This document shows positions 5,574 to 8,873 of a DNA stretch of 8,873 nt, one piece after another. This stretch comes from Geodermatophilaceae bacterium. Its GTDB lineage: Bacteria; Actinomycetota; Actinomycetes; Mycobacteriales; Geodermatophilaceae. Position 1 is the stretch's first letter. Every line of letters begins with the position of its first letter. The DNA lies in assembly GCA_013811975.1 (NCBI GenBank), contig JACCUF010000213.1, forward strand, positions 1 through 8,873, read 5' to 3'. The notes under the pieces are model-generated. The model saw nothing but the letters and a program-made list of their open reading frames with translations. It made no database searches and was not told the origin of the DNA. The translations under genes were made by a program, and so were the position numbers.

Positions 5574-6401
5574 GCTCAGGAGTTCGTTCATCGCGCCAGA
5601 TCGAAAGCCCACCGGATCCAGCTCGACTCGATCAAAGCCGGTCATCTCTGCCCACAGCTCTGGTCGCAAAGCGAGGGTCGGCATCAGCGCGGCGTCAACC
5701 TCCACCCGTGCGGTGTCACCGAGATCGCGTACGCGCAGGTTCCGGGAATGCAGGCCGGCTTTGGCTAGGGCTGATCGCAGACCGTGCTCGGCTCGCTCGA
5801 CCCTGGCCAGCCGTTCCGGGGTGATCTGAATTCCGAAGGCGATGCGGCTCGACAGGCAGGCGGCGGCAGGCTTGTCCCACAACGTCAATGACCACTCGCG
5901 GGCGACCTGACGGACGTCATCCTTGGTCAAGCCCGCGTCGGCAAGCGGGGTCATCGCCCCCCGCTCGGCGGCAGCCCGGATGCCCGGGCGAAAGCCAGCC
6001 CGCTGGTCGTCGGCGTTGGTCCCGGTCGCCACGTGCGCAAGGCCGTGCTCAGCGGCCAGCGGTAGGAGTACGTCGAGGAGTTCAGCTTTGCAGAAGTAAC
6101 ACCTGTCGCCACCATTGGCCCGATAGCCGGGCCTGGCCAGCTCATCGGTTGATGGGGTCAGATGCTCAACACCGAGTTCTGCGGCAAATCTTGCCGCCGC
6201 GTCGCGCTCGGCTCCGGGCAGGCTGCCCGAGACCGCGGTCGCCGCGATCACCCGATCCGGGCCGAGCACACGTACCGCACCGGCCAGGACGACTCCGGAG
6301 TCCACCCCGCCCGAGAAGGCGACCATGAGGCCCTGAGTTCTGCGCAGAACGACGAGTAGGCGTTCAGCGACCTGGGCAGCAGAAGGCGACGGTCGCGGCA
6401 C
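5553..6401 (-). CDS. larE: ATP-dependent sulfur transferase LarE
   Basis: This 282-residue PP-loop enzyme activates the carboxylates of the LarB product by adenylylation and converts them to thiocarboxylates for the nickel-pincer nucleotide cofactor. The PP-loop SGGVDS is at residues 30-35. Other family segments are RCYFCKAELLD (100-110), TGTNADDQRAGFRPG (126-140), and WDKPAAACLSSRI (175-187). Cys101, Cys104 and Cys182 give the three-cysteine pattern linked in some LarE proteins to an iron-sulfur cluster; the Lactobacillus enzyme instead uses a single sacrificial cysteine at the third position. The start is the GTG at 6399-6401, the only start found that leaves room for the helix before the PP-loop; its ribosome-binding site is weak. 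It lies 72 bp after the MATE gene on the same strand and converges with the VOC gene. No larC is nearby. Confidence 0.93.
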   Translation of the reverse strand: MPRPSPSAAQVAERLLVVLRRTQGLMVAFSGGVDSGVVLAGAVRVLGPDRVIAATAVSGSLPGAERDAAARFAAELGVEHLTPSTDELARPGYRANGGDRCYFCKAELLDVLLPLAAEHGLAHVATGTNADDQRAGFRPGIRAAAERGAMTPLADAGLTKDDVRQVAREWSLTLWDKPAAACLSSRIAFGIQITPERLARVERAEHGLRSALAKAGLHSRNLRVRDLGDTARVEVDAALMPTLALRPELWAEMTGFDRVELDPVGFRSGAMNELLSDPARFR

Positions 6402-6473
6402 GCCGCCACTGTGGCACAGAGCATGCGCCGAGTCTCAGCCCGTGGCCGCAGACGATGCCGAGAATGGATGCCG

Positions 6474-7772
6474 TCAATGGATGCTGGCGCCACCGACCGC
6501 CCAACGTCCACCCCGAACGCGCAGGCATCCCCCGATCAGCCGGATCACGATCAATGCCGTCAGCCCGGCCCAAATCCCGGACAGACCCAGCCCCAACGGG
6601 ATCGAGAGCAGGGTGAGCGGCAGGAACCCGCCAAGCCCGGCGGCGATCGTGAGCGTACGGAGAAAAGCTACGTCGCCCGAGCCCATGAGCACACCGTCGA
6701 GGGCGAAGACCAGTCCGGCCACTGGCTGCATGAGGGCGAACCACCACCAGATCGTGGCGGCACCGGACAGGACGGCAGGATCGGACGTGAACAGCCCGGG
6801 TATGAAGTCGCTGCCGAGCAGCAGCAGGACCGCCACCAAGACCCCTGTCACGGTCCCATATCTCGCGACTTTCCAGGCGGTGGCACGGGCCTCGGCCAGG
6901 CGACCGGCCCCGAGGCTCTCGCCGACCAGGGATTGCGCCGCGATGGCGAAGCTATCAAGGGCCAAGGCCAAGAACAGCCACAGCTGCAAGGCGATGTAGT
7001 GCGCGCCGACCTCCGCGGTGCCGATCCGGGCGGCCACTCCGGCTGCGACCAAGAAGGAACCCTGCAGTACGAGGGTACGGATCGCCAGATCTCGGCCCAT
7101 CACGATCTGCGCACGCAATACCCCGCGGTCGGGACGACGCCGTTCGGTGTCACGCAGCAGGGCGGCGACGAACAGCGCCGCGCCCAACGACTGGCCTATC
7201 ACGTTGGCCACCGCGGATCCGACGAGTCCCAGCCCGGCTGGATAGACCAGCAGCGGGCACAGGAGCGCGCTGGCGACGTTCGCGACCAGAACGTAGCGAA
7301 GCGGTCGGCTGGTGTCCTGCACGCCGCGCATCCAGCCGTTGCCGGCCAGGGTCAACAACACCATTGGTGCACCCAGACTTGCTATCCGTAACCACAGTTC
7401 GGCCTCGGCCGCGACGATCCCCGACCCACCTGCCAACGTCCGGGTGATCGGACCGGCCAGCAGTTGGAAGAACACGACCATCGCCAGTCCGATGCCGACC
7501 GCTAGGTAGGAGGCCTGCACTCCCTGCCCGCGGGCGCCTTCGAAGTCGCCGGCCCCGAACCGCCGCGCAGCCGCACTTGTGGTGCCGTAGGCCAAGAAGT
7601 TGAACTGGAACGCCGTGAAGGCGAACGCGGCCCCGGCCAGAGCCAGCGCGGCCAGCGGGATCGAACCCAGGTGACCGACCACCGCCGTGTCGACGAGGAG
7701 GTACAGCGGCTCGGCCGCCAGAACGACCAGCGCCGGCGCGGCCAAGGCCAGGACCCCGCGCTGGGACGTCAT
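6474..7772 (-). CDS. dinF: MATE family efflux transporter, DinF type
   Basis: This 432-residue integral membrane protein is almost entirely hydrophobic helices with short polar turns, consistent with the 12 transmembrane segments of MATE exporters, which expel cationic drugs and metabolites in exchange for H+ or Na+. DinF-branch features are PLYLLVDTAVVGHLG (residues 22-36), the repeat-boundary turn RRFGAGDFEGARGQG (70-84) and NGWMRGVQDTSRPL (145-158). The start is the ATG at 7770-7772 with GGAGG 11 nt upstream. A dinF-like MATE gene is usual in this actinobacterial cluster near rbfA and truB, often after an nrnA gene that is absent here. A strong hairpin separates it from rbfA. The substrate is unknown, and the symbol reflects family and position only. 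Confidence 0.92.
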   Translation of the reverse strand: MTSQRGVLALAAPALVVLAAEPLYLLVDTAVVGHLGSIPLAALALAGAAFAFTAFQFNFLAYGTTSAAARRFGAGDFEGARGQGVQASYLAVGIGLAMVVFFQLLAGPITRTLAGGSGIVAAEAELWLRIASLGAPMVLLTLAGNGWMRGVQDTSRPLRYVLVANVASALLCPLLVYPAGLGLVGSAVANVIGQSLGAALFVAALLRDTERRRPDRGVLRAQIVMGRDLAIRTLVLQGSFLVAAGVAARIGTAEVGAHYIALQLWLFLALALDSFAIAAQSLVGESLGAGRLAEARATAWKVARYGTVTGVLVAVLLLLGSDFIPGLFTSDPAVLSGAATIWWWFALMQPVAGLVFALDGVLMGSGDVAFLRTLTIAAGLGGFLPLTLLSIPLGLGLSGIWAGLTALIVIRLIGGCLRVRGGRWAVGGASIH

Positions 7773-7797
7773 CGAGGGTTCAGCCTCCAGCGCCGAA

Positions 7798-7852
7798 CCG
7801 AGTGAAGGACGCCCGGTATCGATAGGTCCGATACCGGGCGCCCTTCACTCGG
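7798..7852 (-). repeat. 24-bp near-perfect inverted repeat across the rbfA stop
   Basis: The arms 7798-7821 and 7829-7852 pair at 23 of 24 positions (only 7809/7841 mismatch) around a 7-nt loop. On the minus-strand transcript the hairpin begins in the last RbfA codons, contains the stop codon, and ends 25 nt before the MATE start codon. There is no U-tract after it. It may be an attenuator, an RNase III or 3'-stabilising structure, or a REP-like mobile hairpin. I saw no flanking target duplication and no second copy in the window. Confidence 0.85.
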
Positions 7853-8327
7853 CATTCTCGGTGACGCGGTCCGCCTCATCGGGGTCGTCGGCTTCCTCGG
7901 CTTCGTCGGCGCGTGGCTGGCGATAGGGATCGGCGTCACCGGCGTAGGCAGCCCCGTGGCGCTTGGCAGCGACCTCGGCATCGATCTCCCTGGCGCGGGC
8001 CAGCGCGTCCTCGATGTCCTGAGCGGTCTTGGGGATTGCATCGCTGACAAAGGTGAGGGTCGGGACGAACTTGATACCGGTCTGTTTTCCGACGGCGCTG
8101 CGCAGGACCCCGCGCGCGCTCTCGAGGGCGATGGCCGAACCGGTGACCTCCGCGTCGTCGCCGTACACCGTGTAGTAGACGCTCGCCTCTCGCAGGTCTC
8201 CGGTCACCTTGGCGTCGGTGATGGTGACCATCCCCAGCCGCGGGTCCTTGACCTGATGCTCGAGGGTCGAGGCGACGATCTCGCGGATACGTACGGCAAG
8301 TCGGCGGGCTCGGGCCGGATCAGCCAT
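7845..8327 (-). CDS. rbfA: ribosome-binding factor A
   Basis: This 160-residue protein binds the 30S subunit late in assembly and is needed for maturation of the 16S rRNA 5' end, notably in cold conditions. The single KH-like domain covers roughly residues 5-112, with VKDPRLGMVTITDAKVTGDL (26-45), EASVYYTVYG (47-56), RSAVGKQTGIKF (76-87) and PTLTFVSD (89-96). A long acidic tail (about 141-160) is typical of actinobacterial RbfA and is probably disordered. The chosen start is the ATG at 8325-8327 with GAGGA 8 nt upstream, so the gene overlaps the end of the DUF503 gene by 8 bases, suggesting translational coupling. An ATG 15 bases upstream lacks a ribosome-binding site. Its stop codon lies inside a strong hairpin. 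Confidence 0.95.
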   Translation of the reverse strand: MADPARARRLAVRIREIVASTLEHQVKDPRLGMVTITDAKVTGDLREASVYYTVYGDDAEVTGSAIALESARGVLRSAVGKQTGIKFVPTLTFVSDAIPKTAQDIEDALARAREIDAEVAAKRHGAAYAGDADPYRQPRADEAEEADDPDEADRVTENAE

Positions 8328-8667
8328 CAGCGGAGTCCTCATCTCGTGGCCAGTCGGTTGTCGTGGCGGGCGGGTCGTCTGTGTGGGCGAGCAGTTGCCG
8401 CCGTACGGCGAGCAGGACGATCCCGGGGCGAGCGGCGACGAAGCGTTCGCACGCGTCGAGTACGTCGCCGACCTGTCCAGCGGTCGAGGCCACCGCGGCT
8501 ACTCCGATCTCGGTTCGCCGGTGCAGGTCGTGAGCACCCACTTCGGCCGCGGCGACGTCGTAGCGGCGCCGCAACTCCGCCACGATCGGGCGTACGACCG
8601 AGCGTTTCATCTTGAGTGACCCGACATCACCGAGCTGAATGTCGCACCACATCGTCGCGGTGAACAC
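8320..8667 (-). CDS. ylxP: DUF503 / YlxP family protein
   Basis: This 115-residue protein belongs to the DUF503 family, small ferredoxin-like fold proteins encoded beside infB and rbfA in many Gram-positive bacteria. B. subtilis YlxP is the named relative; a role in translation or ribosome assembly is suspected from context, not proven by this sequence. Family segments include VGSLKMKRSVVRPIVAELRRRY (residues 15-36), AAEVGAHDLHRRTEIGVAAV (40-59) and the acidic C-terminal end. The start is the GTG at 8665-8667 with GAGGGGG about 7 nt upstream; an ATG five codons in is a weaker alternative. It follows infB after a 110-bp spacer with a long hairpin and overlaps rbfA by 8 bases. Confidence 0.9.
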   Translation of the reverse strand: MFTATMWCDIQLGDVGSLKMKRSVVRPIVAELRRRYDVAAAEVGAHDLHRRTEIGVAAVASTAGQVGDVLDACERFVAARPGIVLLAVRRQLLAHTDDPPATTTDWPRDEDSADG

Positions 8668-8697
8668 CGCCTAGCCCCCTCGTCGCACCACCGATGA

Positions 8698-8758
8698 GTT
8701 GATCATCGGCAAACGGGGTTTATTCGCGAAGAAAACCCTCCGCTTGCCGATGATCAAC
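8698..8758 (-). repeat. long hairpin between infB and DUF503
   Basis: Arms 8698-8712 and 8744-8758 are perfectly complementary over 15 bp. On the minus-strand RNA the stem continues through a G-U pair, three GC pairs and two further short helices with single-base bulges, leaving an apical loop of about 10 nt. It starts 19 nt after the infB stop and ends about 30 nt before the DUF503 start. There is no U-tract after the stem. Likely roles are attenuation or mRNA processing between infB and the downstream genes. Confidence 0.75.
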
Positions 8759-8777
8759 CCGGATCTGGTCTGTCCTT

Positions 8778-8873
8778 CTAGTCGCGTGGCTTCTCGCGGA
8801 GCTCGAAGGTCTGGATGACGTCCTCGGGCTTGATGTCGTTGAACGACCCCAGCCCGATTCCGCACTCGAAACC
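8778..8873 (-). CDS. infB: translation initiation factor IF-2, C-terminal end (partial)
   Basis: Only the last 31 residues plus a TAG stop are in the window; the gene continues past the right edge. The translation reads GFECGIGLGSFNDIKPEDVI and then QTFELREKPRD. This matches the end of IF-2 domain IV, the region that binds the formyl-Met end of initiator tRNA, with the conserved G-x-E-C-G and D-I-K-x-x-D elements. Gene order (infB, DUF503, rbfA) confirms it. The open frame on this strand starting at 8865 is in a different phase and is not the real gene. Confidence 0.93.
   Translation of the reverse strand, partial: GFECGIGLGSFNDIKPEDVIQTFELREKPRD

Noticed and set aside
6463..6484. Direct repeat AATGGATGC (two copies 13 bp apart) at the MATE stop codon
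   Set aside because: There are only two short copies, with no element between them and no sign of insertion or duplication.
6411..7391. 326-codon plus-strand open frame opposite the MATE gene
   Set aside because: Its Gln/Gly/Arg-rich low-complexity translation is what the complement of hydrophobic membrane helix codons produces.
8671..8865. 64-codon minus-strand frame at the right edge
   Set aside because: It is out of phase with the infB C-terminus and runs through the intergenic hairpin.
1..8873. CRISPR arrays, tRNA/rRNA genes, insertion sequences, prophage genes
   Set aside because: I looked for spaced direct repeats, tRNA-like cloverleaf ends, transposase or integrase motifs and found none.

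Overview
The window looks like chromosomal DNA from a high-GC Actinomycetota bacterium. Support for this comes from the strong G/C preference at third codon positions, frequent GTG starts, actinobacterial-type IlvE and RbfA proteins, and the conserved core order infB - DUF503 - rbfA - (MATE) - truB - ribF - rpsO. A member of Propionibacteriales or a related order is possible, but I cannot place it more precisely.

Most genes lie on the minus strand and are read from right to left: the last codons of infB (8778-8873), DUF503/ylxP (8320-8667), rbfA (7845-8327), a DinF-type MATE transporter (6474-7772), larE (5553-6401), truB (2889-3767), ilvE (1658-2788), ribF (646-1593) and rpsO (270-539). This is the translation/RNA-modification cluster that follows infB in many actinobacteria. 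The usual next gene, pnp, would lie beyond the left edge; bases 1-269 are the spacer in front of it. The nrnA-type phosphoesterase often found after rbfA is absent.

Between the MATE gene and truB the conserved cluster is broken by an accessory block. It consists of larE on the minus strand and two plus-strand genes: an in-frame fusion of LarB to a Nudix hydrolase domain (3796-5016) and a small VOC/glyoxalase-like protein (5139-5534). LarB and LarE make the organic part of the nickel-pincer nucleotide cofactor from nicotinic acid adenine dinucleotide. The nickel-inserting protein LarC and any LarA-type enzyme that would use the cofactor are not in the window. The LarB-Nudix fusion is the most unusual object here: both halves keep their signature motifs, and the Nudix half could act on the same phosphoanhydride bond that LarB chemistry breaks. 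A second disturbance of the cluster is ilvE, an amino-acid aminotransferase gene, between truB and ribF.

Several spacers carry strong inverted repeats: a 24-bp near-perfect hairpin across the rbfA stop codon, a long hairpin between infB and DUF503, a multi-stem structure in front of rpsO that could be an S15 autoregulatory leader, two hairpins after rpsO, and a small hairpin holding the probable ribosome-binding site of ribF. No tRNA, rRNA, CRISPR array, insertion sequence or phage gene was recognised.
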